The notes under the pieces are model-generated. The model ran no database searches and was not told where the DNA came from. It saw only the letters and a program-made list of their open reading frames with translations. Made by a program: the position numbers and the translations under genes. A DNA stretch of 64,000 nucleotides from Steinernema hermaphroditum. Taxonomy: Eukaryota > Nematoda > Chromadorea > Rhabditida > Steinernematidae. The stretch is taken from positions 2,938,769 to 3,002,768 of the forward strand of contig CM059624.1 in NCBI GenBank assembly GCA_030435675.1, read 5' to 3'. Shown one piece after another: positions 44,344 to 58,035 of the stretch. How positions within the stretch are numbered: position 1 is the first letter of the stretch; each line of letters begins with the position of its first letter.

Positions 44344-44773
44344 CGCTTGCACCTGAAAATTGTGAATTACAACAAATATACAGCAAACAAAACGATGACA
44401 ATAACCCCAGTCTCGTGTCTACATCTAGTCGTTTGGAATGAGTGCATTTCAGTGCAATGGTTACAGTAATTTGAAGCATTTCCAGAACGATTTCCAAATT
44501 CGCTAGACCGACACCTATGCAGACAGTCATCGTTGTCTGTCTGCCGGACAAAACTCTAAAACAGTCTCCTTTGCCCACCCACAGTAAAGCAAATCTGCGC
44601 AAAATATAAGAAAGCAGTAGTGGAAATATTAGCCAGCACAAGCACAGGATAAAAGGCTTTCGAAAGCCGAATCTCCTTTATTAGCTAACAAACAATAAGT
44701 TAATCATGAAAACTTAAATTGCTCTATATACACCCAATATTATCACAGAAGGCAAGTTGGAACAGAAGGCTCA

Positions 44774-47478
<2,705 letters not shown>

Positions 47479-47680
47479 TTTGCCTGAAAAGCTAAGAACC
47501 AGATTAGATCGGGTACTAAACACCTGTACAAATCATACACATGGTCGTCGGTACGACAACGTCAATTTAACCGCGTCCTCTCGTGCCGAGACCATCGCCA
47601 AACATCATATGTGATCCCTTATTTGTTTTCCTCTTCCTTGTCCAGCTTCTCGGCCGCTCGAGGCGGCGTGCAGAAATGCC

Positions 47681-47740
47681 AGAAAATTCGAGCATCCACC
47701 ATGCATTTCGCAACTCTTTCATCAGCATCGCCACTATAAA
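47681..47740 (+). promoter_or_regulatory. heat-shock-type promoter between sel-1 and the small HSP gene
   Basis: AGAAAATTCG at 47681-47690 has the inverted GAA/TTC pair of a heat-shock element, with a weaker third unit after it. TATAAA at 47735-47740 lies about 60 bases before the small HSP start. The spacer to sel-1 is only 320 bases and the genes are divergent, so the element could serve both. Confidence 0.5.
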
Positions 47741-47796
47741 AGAGCTCCCGCCCGCCGAAGGTCTGTTCACCCATTGTGTGTTAATCGTATTTCAGG

Positions 47797-48510
47797 ATGT
47801 CGCTGATCATGCGCCAGCTGGGCCGCCAGGCGATGGCCATGCCCCGCCGCCACTTCTGGTACCGTCCAACCTTCGCTAGTCGATTCTTCGACGACGTCTT
47901 CGACAACATGGAGCGCATCGAGCGCGAGATGGCGCACATCCGCCGTCGGGCGCGCTCGCCTCTCTACTACGACCCGTTCCGTTTCGACACGACGTCGATC
48001 GTCGAGGAGAATGGCGTCAAGAAGTTCAAGTTGGAGTTCGATGTTCGCCGTTTCAAGCCTGAGGAGGTGAATGTGATCACGAAGAATCGCGAGTTGACGA
48101 TTGAGGCGCACAACGAGAGTGATGAGATGAAGGCTCGCTACAATTGCACCGTCACCATCCCGGAGGGTGTCGAGCCCAAAGGTAAGCTAGTCTTTGTGAA
48201 CCGTTCTTGGAATAATTGCTCTGAGAACGAGAGCTTATGTCTGGTAGTCTAGACACTCAAGCACGTTTCTTATGTCCAGACTCTTAGACAGACACCTTCT
48301 TGCTCTGAGTTGATTAGCTGTTAGTCTAGACTTCACATAGTCTTCTAGACAGACTAAAATGGTAGTTGAATCGTTCCCTCAAAATGATCTTCAATTTTTT
48401 CAGGCATTACGTGCAAGTACCTCGAAGGGAAGCTCACCGTTGAGGCGCCCTACGAAGCACCCACTCTTGAGCCGGCCAAAGAGACTGAGATCAACGTCAA
48501 GCACGAATGA
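47797..48510 (+). CDS. small heat-shock protein (alpha-crystallin domain)
   Basis: Exons 47797-48181 and 48404-48510, phase 1, intron 222 nt, giving 163 residues. TTTCAG precedes the ATG. The N-terminal arm is Arg/Met-rich with FFDDVFDNMERIEREM. The alpha-crystallin domain spans about residues 66-150: KKFKLEFDVRRFKPEEVNVI, ELTIEAHNE, YNCTVTIPEGVEPKGITCKY, then LEGKLTVEAPY. The usual A-x-x-x-N-G-V-L motif of strand beta9 is replaced by CKYLEGKLTV, a variant seen in divergent nematode members. Such proteins are ATP-independent holdases. A probable heat-shock element and TATA box lie upstream. Confidence 0.93.
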
Positions 48511-48950
48511 GCCAAGCACTGTTATTTGTGGTCATCATATTTGTTGTTTGCGAGGAATTGTTTATTTTGTGACATGTTGATAAAGCGTGTCAGTGATTGT
48601 AACTCACCTTGTTGGGTGGTCGATTGGGTTTTGATGTCAGAGGGGGAGGCTTCCCGCTAGTAGCATTGAGGTTCGATCGCTTGTCATACTGATCAACACA
48701 TAGGTTTTCGCTATATCCACTCCATCCAGTCACTTGAACAAGATAGCTTGGAATAGGCGTAGAACATGCACGAAGTGCCGAAAGCCACAATCGGCCCCAC
48801 CCGGTTTTAAATCCTGGCATAACGAAACCAAAGTGCCAGGAAGTGTTTATTTTGTGACACATAAATGAAGCATGCCAACAAAAATAATTTAAACACTGGT
48901 TATTTACAGTTCAAAACGCACATAACAGCAACAAGAGACCAATGGGTTAA
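48511..48950. other. spacer between the small HSP and SmD2 genes
   Basis: No gene seen. The two genes converge here; TTTATTTTGTGACA occurs twice (near 48.56 and 48.85 kb), a short local repeat. Confidence 0.5.
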
Positions 48951-48955
48951 ACGGT

Positions 48956-49350
48956 TCACTCAGCTTGCGGGGCGGCCAAAGGGTTCTTCAGCACGAGGAT
49001 CACGGAGTCACCACGGAGGAACATCTTCGAGATGAAGCGGTCCTTCGCAACGGGCTTGGCCTTCTTCTTTCCTTTACCACTCTTCGGGAATTCAGTCCAC
49101 ATCTCCTTGACATCTTCGAGGACCATGTTGCAGTGCCTGTCGAAGGCTTTCACACGTCCGAGGAGCTTCTTGTTGTTGCGGCAGTTGATCAGCACCTGCG
49201 TGTTGTTCTTGACGGAGAAGGTCAGGATGGACAGTGGCCCGACGTTGAATTCTTCCTGTTCCTTGGCAGCCAACTCCTCCATCGTCATTTCGGTGCGTGG
49301 CTTGCTAAAGTGAGATCGATTATTTCCGGAGACCAAAGGATGGAAAACTT
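48956..49350 (-). CDS. snr-4: small nuclear ribonucleoprotein SmD2
   Basis: Exon 1 is only 8 bases (49350-49343, ATG TCG AC), then a 38-nt intron, then 49304-48956. Total 118 residues, the exact length of human SmD2. Residues include [20 protein letters not shown], Sm1 ([30 protein letters not shown]) with its loop, the SmD2-specific lysine insert [14 protein letters not shown], and Sm2 ([18 protein letters not shown]). SmD2 is a core member of the heptameric Sm ring on U1, U2, U4 and U5 snRNAs. The tiny first exon is unusual, but the splice sites and N-terminal match support it. Confidence 0.95.
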
Positions 49351-50068
49351 ACGTCGACATCTTGTTCGATTGTTTTCAATAAGCGGATTCCAAAAACTAG
49401 GATCAATTGGACCTGAAATGAGTTAATTACGGCGATTCTGATGCGAAAAACGGAGGAGAGTGACGCGATATGTTGCATTGGATACGCAGAAATGAAACGA
49501 CTAAAAAATAGAGCACAAAATCAACAGCTTCTCTGGAAAAATACAGCGAATACAGACCACGAATAAAGGGATAAGCAGAGCTGCATATTTTCCCTTCAAA
49601 CATGCTTCTGTTATAAGCATTACTATCAATCATTTTGTCAAAGTCGTTTTACAACGCAACCAACACAACTATTTCACATTCGAGACAAACCGTCTCAAAA
49701 ACAGGCAGCAAAATCGGAAATAGACGCTGGAGCGCGATTTTCGAATTTTCCAATCAACGTGCGAACCGTCAAGGTGGTCGGGTCAGGACCACTTCCTTCA
49801 AACAAACACCATAAATGTCTGTTATTCGGTCACAAGAATCGCACAAATTTGAGTTCAGATTTGCAGGATTTTCAGGAATTCTGACTACTTATTCCGCGAA
49901 AATCGTTTAAGTTCCAGCTTTTCCATCTCACGCTGGAACGCTGTTCAGAATAATAACAGAAAGAAACTGATTTTTCGTCGCTCTGGTTGGGTTTCTGGAG
50001 ATCCGCGTTATTTCGAGTTTTCGTGTTGTTGGTGCCGATTCAAGATTCTTTCATCTTTCAGATCCAAA
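49351..50068. other. shared upstream region of SmD2 and mrps-5
   Basis: Divergent genes are separated by 720 bases. No further gene. A TCTTTCAG acceptor ends just before the mrps-5 start, suggesting an outron or 5' UTR intron. Confidence 0.5.
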
Positions 50069-51627
50069 ATGGGACTGTCACTAATCCCAATAATTCAAAG
50101 CCGTGGCAACACGGTTAACTTCTTCATGCGCCGCACGGGCCCGGAACTGTGGAAGACGTTGACTTCCGTCAGTAAGTCCGGTCAGAAGAAGGGTCGTCGC
50201 GCAACACGTCAGCAGGTTCGTCCGCTTGATCGATTCTACAGAATCGGAGCCGGTAAGCTGACCCTTTTTGCTGTCCACATCCAGTTTGAGCTGTTCAGGT
50301 CCAATGAACGTCAAATTCCCCGGTCTGAACACACCCATCGACATGCGCAAAGACATCGAAGCCGAGCCAATGTCGATTGTTGAGCAGAACGAGGAGGAGA
50401 TCAAGGCGTCGTTGAATAGGATCCGTACTCACTTGGAAGAGCGTGGCACGCAGAGCAAGCGAAGACCACGTGAAAAGCTGCACCCGCTGGAGCGTGGTTT
50501 CAGTGGAACGCAGATTGTCGGTCAGCGATTGGGCCCTCCTCCTCCTGTTGATGATGTGAAATTCGACGACTTTGAGACCTACTGCTTAGAGGTATGAAGT
50601 GCTCTGTGGACGCCGTTCAGTTCTTGTCAAATGGACAGGCTGTTCGTACCGATGATCACACCAAGCCTCTGTTCTTTATTTATGCCGTGCCTATTTAGGT
50701 AAAACGGACATCCAACATGACACGTGTTTTCGGACGTGTGCACACTATGAGCGCACTGATCATTACCGGAAACGGCCGTGGAACCGCTGGCTATGCTGTC
50801 GGAAAAGCGCCCATCCACCGCACAAACAACGCCATTGTAAACGCTATGAACATGGCGTCACGAAAACTGTTCTACGTTGAGCTTCTCGAAGGAAGAACCA
50901 TCTTCCAAGACTTCTACGCCGAATGCCGTAACACCCGAGTCTTCGCGCAGCGCCGCCCTGAAGGCTTTGGCCTCAGCTGTCATCCCCGCCTCGAGAAGAT
51001 CTGTCAAGCGATTGGTATCAAAGACATCTACGTGAAGGTTGAGGGATCGACGAAGAACTACCTAGCCCTCACTCATGCCTTCGTCACTGGACTTCTGAAC
51101 CAGGAAACGCACCAGCAGCTGGCGGAGCGCAAGGGTCTTCACGTCGTTGAGATGAAACCTGGTCGCCACTATTTGCCGCAGATCATTGCCTCTCCTATTA
51201 CAGCAGAACTTGTCAAGGACGAAGAACTTCCTCCTTTGGACGTGAGTCGCGTACTCTAATACCGTACTCCAATCCTACATGAATTTAGCGACTTAAACTT
51301 GACGACTTCTACGGAGAAGGTCGCTTCCCATGGCGGAAACCGAAGCAGCTGCCTTTCTGGGTGAACACACCCGGTCATTTAGAAGCTCAGTGGAAGAAGC
51401 ACCCGTTTAGAAATCAGGAAAAGGTAGAAACAGATATGCTTTTGAATTACAGTAAAACAACCGTTTAGCAAATGCACCGGCTGCTGGCTGATGGAGATGT
51501 TGAACGATGGACGCGAGAGAGCCGCAAGAAGTGGGGCGAACGCAAGAACGAGTTAGTAGGAGCCGGAGTGGAAGCGATGCCGCGCGGAATCGGTCTTTCC
51601 GACATCGTGCCGAAGCCGGAGTCGTGA
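50069..51627 (+). CDS. mrps-5: mitochondrial ribosomal protein S5 (uS5m)
   Basis: Five exons: 50069-50252, 50299-50591, 50699-51241, 51289-51423 and 51469-51627, all in phase, giving 437 residues. The N-terminal mitochondrial extension includes SKSGQKKGRRATRQ. The middle part matches MRPS5 (ERGFSGTQIVGQRLGPP). The S5 double-stranded-RNA-binding-like and C-terminal domains follow: KRTSNMTRVFGRVHTMSALI, GNGRGTAGYAVGKAP, ARK-like NMASRKLFYVEL, and RPEGFGLSCHPRLEKICQAI with GIKDIYVKVEG. The C-terminal tail has animal-specific LPFWVNTPGHLEAQWKKHPF. It is a component of the small subunit of the mitochondrial ribosome; in C. elegans its knock-down triggers the mitochondrial stress response and longer life. 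Confidence 0.96.
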
Positions 51628-51890
51628 TTGAGCGCATAGATTTTTGTTTAGATCGTTCTTTGTTGATTGTTAACGGAAATGTACACAGCAAAATATAGAC
51701 TGGGTTTATATGTATCCAGGAAGTCAGTTGCTTCTCATGGTGGTACGAGCGCGCTGGTTGTAGCCGATCGTATCAGCTTCTAGAGTCATTGACTGTACGG
51801 ATTGATGTCGTTGTGTGGACGGTTCTAGAGCGATGCAACACATCATAGATCTGGCATATAAAGCTCAGAATCACAGCAAAATCATTGACA

Positions 51891-52065
51891 ATGGATCGAG
51901 TTCCGTTCTTTTTCCGCGAAGCTGTTGCTGTTATCCTCCCCGAAGGCTCTTTGGATGCCCTTCGCAAATGTGGAGCCAGCCGTTGGGAAGTAACAACCGA
52001 CGATGTGGCAACGAGGACCACATTTTTCTCATTTCAAATGTCACAAATTCAAAGAGTTTTCACGT
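51891..52065 (+). pseudogene. truncated F2 gene
   Basis: MDRVPFFFREAVAVILPEGS and CGASRWEVTTDDVATRTTFF match the first 50 residues of F2 at 42159. The frame then ends after eight unrelated codons. Upstream flank (GATCTGGCATATAAAGCTCAGA) is conserved too, including a TATATAAAGC-like box in both copies, so the promoter may still work. Confidence 0.85.
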
Positions 52066-52328
52066 AGCGTTCCAAATCAGGGGCCAAGTGAATAATATCC
52101 AGGATTAGAGTCGCCCGATGGTGTTCCAGAATAGCCAAGCGTCGGGACTCGGTTGGGTCGTCCTTGGTCATGCCGGCGGGCTCGGGAGGACGATTTTTTG
52201 ATCCTTTGATTTTTCCTAAATGATGGAACGTCATAACCGTTTCATGCGCCATTTTGTGAGGTGTGACCTCGGTGGTTACCACCCCAATCGATCAGTCGCG
52301 TCGTGTCGGCCACTTTCTCCCCTCATCG

Positions 52329-53204
52329 ATGGTCTTCTCCGATATAACGAACTTCGTCGCGCTTCCCAAGAAGGTGATCTCCGACGTCCTCGCGGTTTCT
52401 GAGAACGAAGAGCCAACGCGAAGACGTCTACGCGCCGTGGAAGGCAACTGGGGCGCGATGGCCGATGCGACGATGAAGTCCATCAACGCCTTCATGGTGA
52501 TGGGGAAGGCGCAGCTCCTGACCGTCGTCGACACCGTCAACCTCGTCAATCAGACCTTCGAGGTGCCCGTGGACAGGACGCCCGAAGCCCACTACGACTA
52601 TGACCATCTCTGTGTCAACTGTGGTGACGCGCGATTCTCAGAAGAAGCACTGGAAGATGCCGCGCAAAAGGCGATTCACAAAGTGGAGATTCACTACTTG
52701 ATGGAGCTCAGCCCGGGCCAGAGCAGGGCGCTCCTTTCCGGGTTCAGAAACGCCCTTCAGAGCATCGAGATCTGTTACGGTTCCGCGGAGCACTCAACCG
52801 TCGTCAACGCGTTCTTAAAGCGCCAACTAGTCACCGGAAGCCTCGAGCAGCTGACGCTCCTCAACTGCGTTTGTGGGATGGCGACTTTGGAGGACGAAGT
52901 AGTCCGATTCCTGTGGCGTCGAGGCGACTCCAAGTTGAAAGTGGTGCTGGATGAGCCGACGGCAGAGGAGTGCATCGGCTTCGAGCTGCTGAACACGTTC
53001 GTCGAGATGACCTACACGCACCATCCAGAAAGGAAACGGCGGAAGACCGCCGAAGTCTACTTGAAGGCGTCGAAACGGACTGTGGAAGAGGAGGTGGCGA
53101 AACGGGACTTCCCGAGAAGTTTACTAGACGTTCGTGTCGAGACTGTTTCCAGAAGATTCAGCAATTACTCGAAAATGTTCTTAACTTATGAGTACAACAA
53201 ATAA
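52329..53204 (+). CDS. F-box-like lineage-specific protein F1, copy C
   Basis: 291 residues from MVFSDITNFVALPKK. The same layout as copy A: degenerate F-box (FVALPKKVISDVLAVS), then hydrophobic strand repeats (ALQSIEICYG, SLEQLTLLNCVC), basic PERKRRKTAE and the C-terminal YSKMFLTYEYNK. Differences from copy A are few and mostly conservative (HYLKELGLGQ against HYLMELSPGQ). Both copies keep a full frame, so both may be expressed. AATAAATAAA follows the stop. The function is inferred only from the F-box resemblance. Confidence 0.65.
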   Translation: MVFSDITNFVALPKKVISDVLAVSENEEPTRRRLRAVEGNWGAMADATMKSINAFMVMGKAQLLTVVDTVNLVNQTFEVPVDRTPEAHYDYDHLCVNCGDARFSEEALEDAAQKAIHKVEIHYLMELSPGQSRALLSGFRNALQSIEICYGSAEHSTVVNAFLKRQLVTGSLEQLTLLNCVCGMATLEDEVVRFLWRRGDSKLKVVLDEPTAEECIGFELLNTFVEMTYTHHPERKRRKTAEVYLKASKRTVEEEVAKRDFPRSLLDVRVETVSRRFSNYSKMFLTYEYNK

Positions 53205-53421
53205 ATAAACTCCTCCGATGGGACTCGAACCCGCATCGAACAGTACGAGTTCTCTATTCGTCTGCGCTCCCTCGCGCCGTTGCGGCGAGACAGTTGTGCT
53301 TGAGTGGGGTCTCCGAGACGTCGGTGTCTCTTTGCCAGTGATGAAACATCAATTGATAGGAAGTGCAATCGTAGCCAGCCGAGGCGATGAACGATTGTTG
53401 GACTCTGATGGCCGCTTTTAA
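53205..53421 (+). repeat. conserved 200-bp element, copy C
   Basis: Begins at the F1 stop with CTCCTCCGATGGGACTCGAACCC (B-box-like on the minus strand) and includes the frame SLPVMKHQLIGSAIVASRGDE. Strongly similar to the copies at 40081-40295 and 43420-43630. Confidence 0.85.
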
Positions 53422-53803
53422 AATTTTGGAACCAAGAAAATTTACTTTTCTTGAATGTCCCCGAAACCGTAGTAAATTGTGAGCCGTTTGGTTTGGAGGC
53501 GGCAGATATGTATGAAGTTCGAAGACATGGGGCACGCTGAACTGAAGCATTCTTAGTTTCCGTAGTTTCTGAAATGAAGGGCTTCACTCAGCTTATATGG
53601 AACTTGCAACGTTTAAGATAAAAAGAAAGATTAAACCAGTGACTGAATTGGCTGCGCAAGTAATGAAAAGTGAAAGAGACTAATATGAATTTAAAATCGC
53701 TCAAATCGGAAGTGGTGTCGCCGAAGATGAGATGATGTCAAAAATAAATTTGTCGTAAACATGTGCTGCCCCTCACAAGCTTCGTGTCTGCTGACAGATA
53801 TCT

Positions 53804-53875
53804 GGTCCTGTGGTGTAGTGGTTATCACGTCTGCTTCACACGCAGAAGGTCGCCGGTTCGAACCCGGCCAGGACC
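53804..53875 (+). tRNA. tRNA-Val (CAC anticodon)
   Basis: Identical in sequence to the minus-strand gene at 39451-39522: acceptor GGTCCTG/CAGGACC, anticodon loop TTCACAC, T arm GCCGG-TTCGAAC-CCGGC. Followed by a T-run (CGTTTTT) soon after the end, suitable as a Pol III terminator. Confidence 0.97.
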
Positions 53876-53879
53876 TACG

Positions 53880-54780
53880 TTTTTCGGCTTCATTTTTGCT
53901 CTTTATATCACCCCCGAAAACCGACGTTCTCCTCAACGCCGTCCGCAATACGCTGTGCTAATGAATTCAATTATTGACAAGGCCGTCGTGCGAATTTCAG
54001 AATCGTATGCTACCATTCCGGTCCTGCGTGCGTGACTCGAGGAACCCACTTAGGAAAATGAAATGACGGATATCCGCCTTTGCTGTCAGCTCTCTTATCC
54101 TCTTAGCGGGTGCCCAGATTTGTCCAACTCCCCTCTAATTCCCTTTGCCATGGTTTTTTCGTATCCGCGATGCACAGGCCTTTCCGCTCGTATGTGTCAC
54201 AACATCGCATAAACGGCCGCGTCCCTCGATGCGCCTCCCCTCTTTTTTAGATTACCGCCGCGAGAGACTCTTTGTTCGCCTCTTATCGGCGCTCGACGTC
54301 CGCGGTCGAATGTTGCCATAGTTATGGGTATCTTGTGCGGACAGCGCGTTCGTATTAATCGAAATGCGTGTGGCTACCTAATGAGCGGCGGTGTGGCGCG
54401 GCCGCGCCACACCGCCGCGCCGATATCACTCTCGCCGTCTCGGCTGGCAGGTGCCGCGGCATTGCTTATTTGCACATTGCGGTGCGGTCGGCCGTTTTGT
54501 GTGGGTTGCGCAGCTCCGCGACGCGCGTGTTGTTTGTAATGGCCCCTAAGTGGTGATTAGCTTATTTTGGTGCAGTTTTTGTAGAGGAAATCTGATAACA
54601 CTGAGGGATGGGTGAGAGCAATGCTGCCATCGGTCATCGCTGGTCATCAGACGACGCCACTTTTTGCACAATTGCAACGACGCCACAACACCGCGTGTGG
54701 CCGTCTGTCGCTACGGCTGCGCCCTTTGCCATTTGAGCGTTCTTTGGTGTTTTTTTGTTACACTAGTCTAGACATTTGTA
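53880..54780. other. GC-rich non-coding stretch
   Basis: No gene seen. It contains the 34-bp palindrome at 54385. Short frames are Ala/Arg-rich and without features. Confidence 0.5.
54385..54418. repeat. perfect 34-bp palindrome
   Basis: GCGGCGGTGTGGCGCGG and its exact reverse complement meet without a spacer. The centre is a NotI-type GCGGCCGC, as in the palindrome at 4496-4553. Confidence 0.97.
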
Positions 54781-54829
54781 ATGTTGCAATGAGATAGTAT
54801 CCATCGTTAAATCTCGTGATCGCAAACGA

Positions 54830-57710
54830 TGCATCAGGGATGGCCTGCTTTGGCAAATCTGAGGAATACTGTGTCCTCCAAACAGTTCGGTGATGAGTGA
54901 TGCCGACCTAACTGGGTTAAATCGTCTGTCGGAGAAATGTGAAGCGCTGTGATCTTTGTATGTTTTGCCAGGTCGCAATTAGATAAATTGGCACTTTGCC
55001 CATACTTGGCCCGCATTTGTTGCGAAATCCGATCAAACATCCACTTCTGACAGTGCTGCAATCGACATAGATCAAAACAAACCCGGCATTTTTAGCGTAA
55101 ACCTCAACGCTGTCCGTTTATGTTTATCTATGAGGTGTGATCTCCAGCGATTATTGACCTTTTCCCATTGACCTATTCCTGGTCTGCTTTGGCAAATCTA
55201 AGGAATACTGTGTCCTGTAAATATTGGGTTGGCACATTGAAAATGGGACACTTTTGTGATGATTGTTTGATTACGTGAAACATTTAAGGTATTTACTGCT
55301 GATATCATTAGCCGAATTTATGAGCAACATCTTGATTCCTTGTTTGTAGACTATTGGGCGTTTAGAGTTTCTTTTCATCCAATTTGAGACCTCTTTAACT
55401 TATTTTGAGTGGTTTCCTCTGATATCGTCAATTATGAGTGAGCACAGATGACGGTTAGATAGGGCTAAGATAGTGCTATATAAACGACAAACAGAAATCT
55501 TTTTGCTCAAAAGCCATCCTAGAGGTCGAAGCACACAGCCTCGGGTAGGCGTAGTTTTTGAGAATCCAAGGGTCATTTGTTTCCACTTTTGGCCTCTATT
55601 TCCGTGAAGTAGAAGTGAGTTCATGGAGTCACTATGTGCACACGGTAGCTGTGAGAGATAGCCACCTGCTGCATATCCCCATTGTCTGTTACGGCACTTA
55701 ACCAATTGGAAACGTTCTAGTTAAGTGAACATAGTGATCCTAAAGGCTATCTTTTTGAGATTAGCTAATGGTTTAATATATGCCGAACACATCGATAGGT
55801 GCATTCGGTAAGTAAGACCCAAGGATGCGCGTGATTGAAGGCAGTCGCCGTTCATAACACAACACCATAGGCAAACCGTGCATCACTTCGAGGTGCCAGA
55901 AAATAACCATCAAGACAGAACAAGCCTCCAACATCAATAGGAATGCAATGTACAAGTCGCTAGTCATAGTGCTCAAGAACCGGCTAATCAGTTTTGCCGC
56001 AAGTTTAAATATGGCGAAAAAATGGAATGTTTACCAAGTGCGATGGATCGTTCGCGTCAAATCGTTCTGCTCCCGAGGGTGGGGGGTGAAGCTTTATGAT
56101 CTTTGCATGCTTTGCCAGGAAGTGGTGACAATGTTAGATAACTGGAACTTAGCTCACACTTGTCCCGCATTTATGTATAAGTTGCGAAGTCTGGTCACAC
56201 AGAAGAACCATTGTCTTTTGACAGTGTTGACAACAGAGATCAAAACAAACGCGGTACTTCTACCATAAACCTGAATCTCGCTGCTCGTTTATGTTTGTTT
56301 ATTCAGTGCGATGTCCAGAGATTAATGAACTTTTACTAACGGTCAACTTTTCAGACTTCCCTCTTCACATCTCTTCACGTTTCACTTCACCGACTCTAAA
56401 GATGAACACCTTCACAACAACTGTCAAGACAAATCAAAAGCCCATCTTCAGGAATGGGCGCCTCTATCTCTGCCTGTAAGTGGTTTTTACACATAGTGCG
56501 ATATCACTAAAGAAAAGTCCATAAAGAAGCGGATCAATGAGTAGTTTCTTTAGGTTCGAAAACTCCGTCATGAAAGTCAGGGCTTTCGAGCCCAGGAACG
56601 GGCAACTCCATGAAATAGCAAAGAGGACTCTTTACCTGGTGAGTTGACCTACTGCATTCTCTCTAGACAATCTATAGATTGGAATTGAGCAGAGCACAAC
56701 AAGTTATGTGACCTATAAGACGTTCTAAGAAATTTGCAAAAAATACATTTTATCGCTTATTGATTCGTTAAATATCGTACCTTATCGTGCTCGGTGAAAT
56801 GCGTAGCGGCCACCGAACCCAAAGCAGAGTTTAACCCTTTGAAGTGTTTGCTCCAATGATATGTACCTCGGTGCTGAATCTGTGCGTCAAGGCATATCCA
56901 TAGCAGTCGATGAAATCTGCTAGGGGCCAAATAAAGATGAAAATTTACATGAAGATTCGTTTGGAACCTCCCACAGCTTCTTAGATCGCGAGTCAGGAAA
57001 AAGTAGGGAAGGCCATGAATACCTTTACCCCAAAATATCCTCGTTTCCGGTATTTGCGTGGTTCAGTTGGGACGTGTCTTCGCTGCTGGTTTCCCAGTCC
57101 CCGTTTCACTCCGCTCACAGCCACTCTTTTCTAATTTATCTTTGGAAAAACACTTGTTGTAAGATTTACAATATGACGCTGTGGCATTGCGGTGCTGTAG
57201 CACCACAAACGAGGTGAATTGCCATCATCTGAGTGACTCGTAAATGGCTAGAAGCTCACAGAGATCGTACGCAAAAGGAAAAGTTCTTGTGGCCAGCTTT
57301 ACAATATTGCATACAATTATGGCACGTGATAATATCAGCCCATTTTGCGGACAACATCCGGATTCCTCATTCGTAAAATGTGAGGAGCTTCGAATCGAAA
57401 AAATAGCTTTGGCCTAATCTTTGACTTCCTCATCCTATTCTGAGTGATTTTGTAACTTACGGATGAACACTGGTTATGGTAGGACAGAGCTAAGAGAGCG
57501 CTATATGAAAAGCAAACACCTGGGCTGAAAGTGGGTCAGGTAGTCGTACTTAATCGGGCGATTCTTTCACATTTTCCCTTAATTTCTGTAAAGTAGCGAT
57601 GAGCTCGTAGAGTGGTTATGTGGACAGAGTAGCTGTGAGTGTCACCCACATGCAATATGTCAATTTTGGGTAAATTGCGAAAATAGAAGATTTCTAAGAA
57701 GAGCCAGCAG
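54830..57710 (+). repeat. old, diverged tandem repeats
   Basis: 54951-55180 and 56094-56350 share an ordered set of blocks (TTTGCCAGG, CCCGCATTT, GATCAAAACAAAC, CGTTTATGTTTRT, the CAGAGATTAATGA-like end). 55390-55680 resembles 57430-57650 in the same way (GAGTGATTT, CGCTATAT, AGTAGCTGTGAG). CTTTGGCAAATCT-AGGAATACTGTGTCCT occurs at 54.85 and again at 55.19 kb. No coding potential is visible. Confidence 0.6.
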
Positions 57711-58035
57711 TTCTGAATTTAACAACTCGAAAGATGTAGATTCAGCCTCAGCCGGACACTCTGGAGAGTTCTTTTTCTATTCAGCTTTTCAACTGTTCTT
57801 TATAGTTTTTAACAATAAATTTTAGCTGCGCATTTGTTTGTTCCGTCTTTTATATAATCTCCATACGATGTCGCTTTTGTATGATCAGTCACTGAAATAT
57901 TTTGGTCAGATGGGCGCCTCCTTCTTAGAGAACCCTTTTTTTTCTGTGCATTTCTTATCATAAATTCTTATTCTTCTTATCATATCGTAATACATCTCAA
58001 CTGTCTACTATCGTATATATAATGCGAGTCATTAT

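Larger units (their letters stand above)
51811..53590 (+). repeat. right arm of the large inverted duplication
   Basis: Reverse complement of about 39.93-42.28 kb. Reading inwards from the ends, both arms have the exon-like relic, 200-bp element, F1 gene and F2 gene in the same order. In this arm most of F2 is missing and replaced by about 200 unrelated bases (52066-52262). Identical tRNA-Val genes lie just outside both arms. Confidence 0.9.

Noticed and set aside
50081..50404. minus-strand frame under mrps-5
   Set aside because: Shadow of the conserved plus-strand exons.
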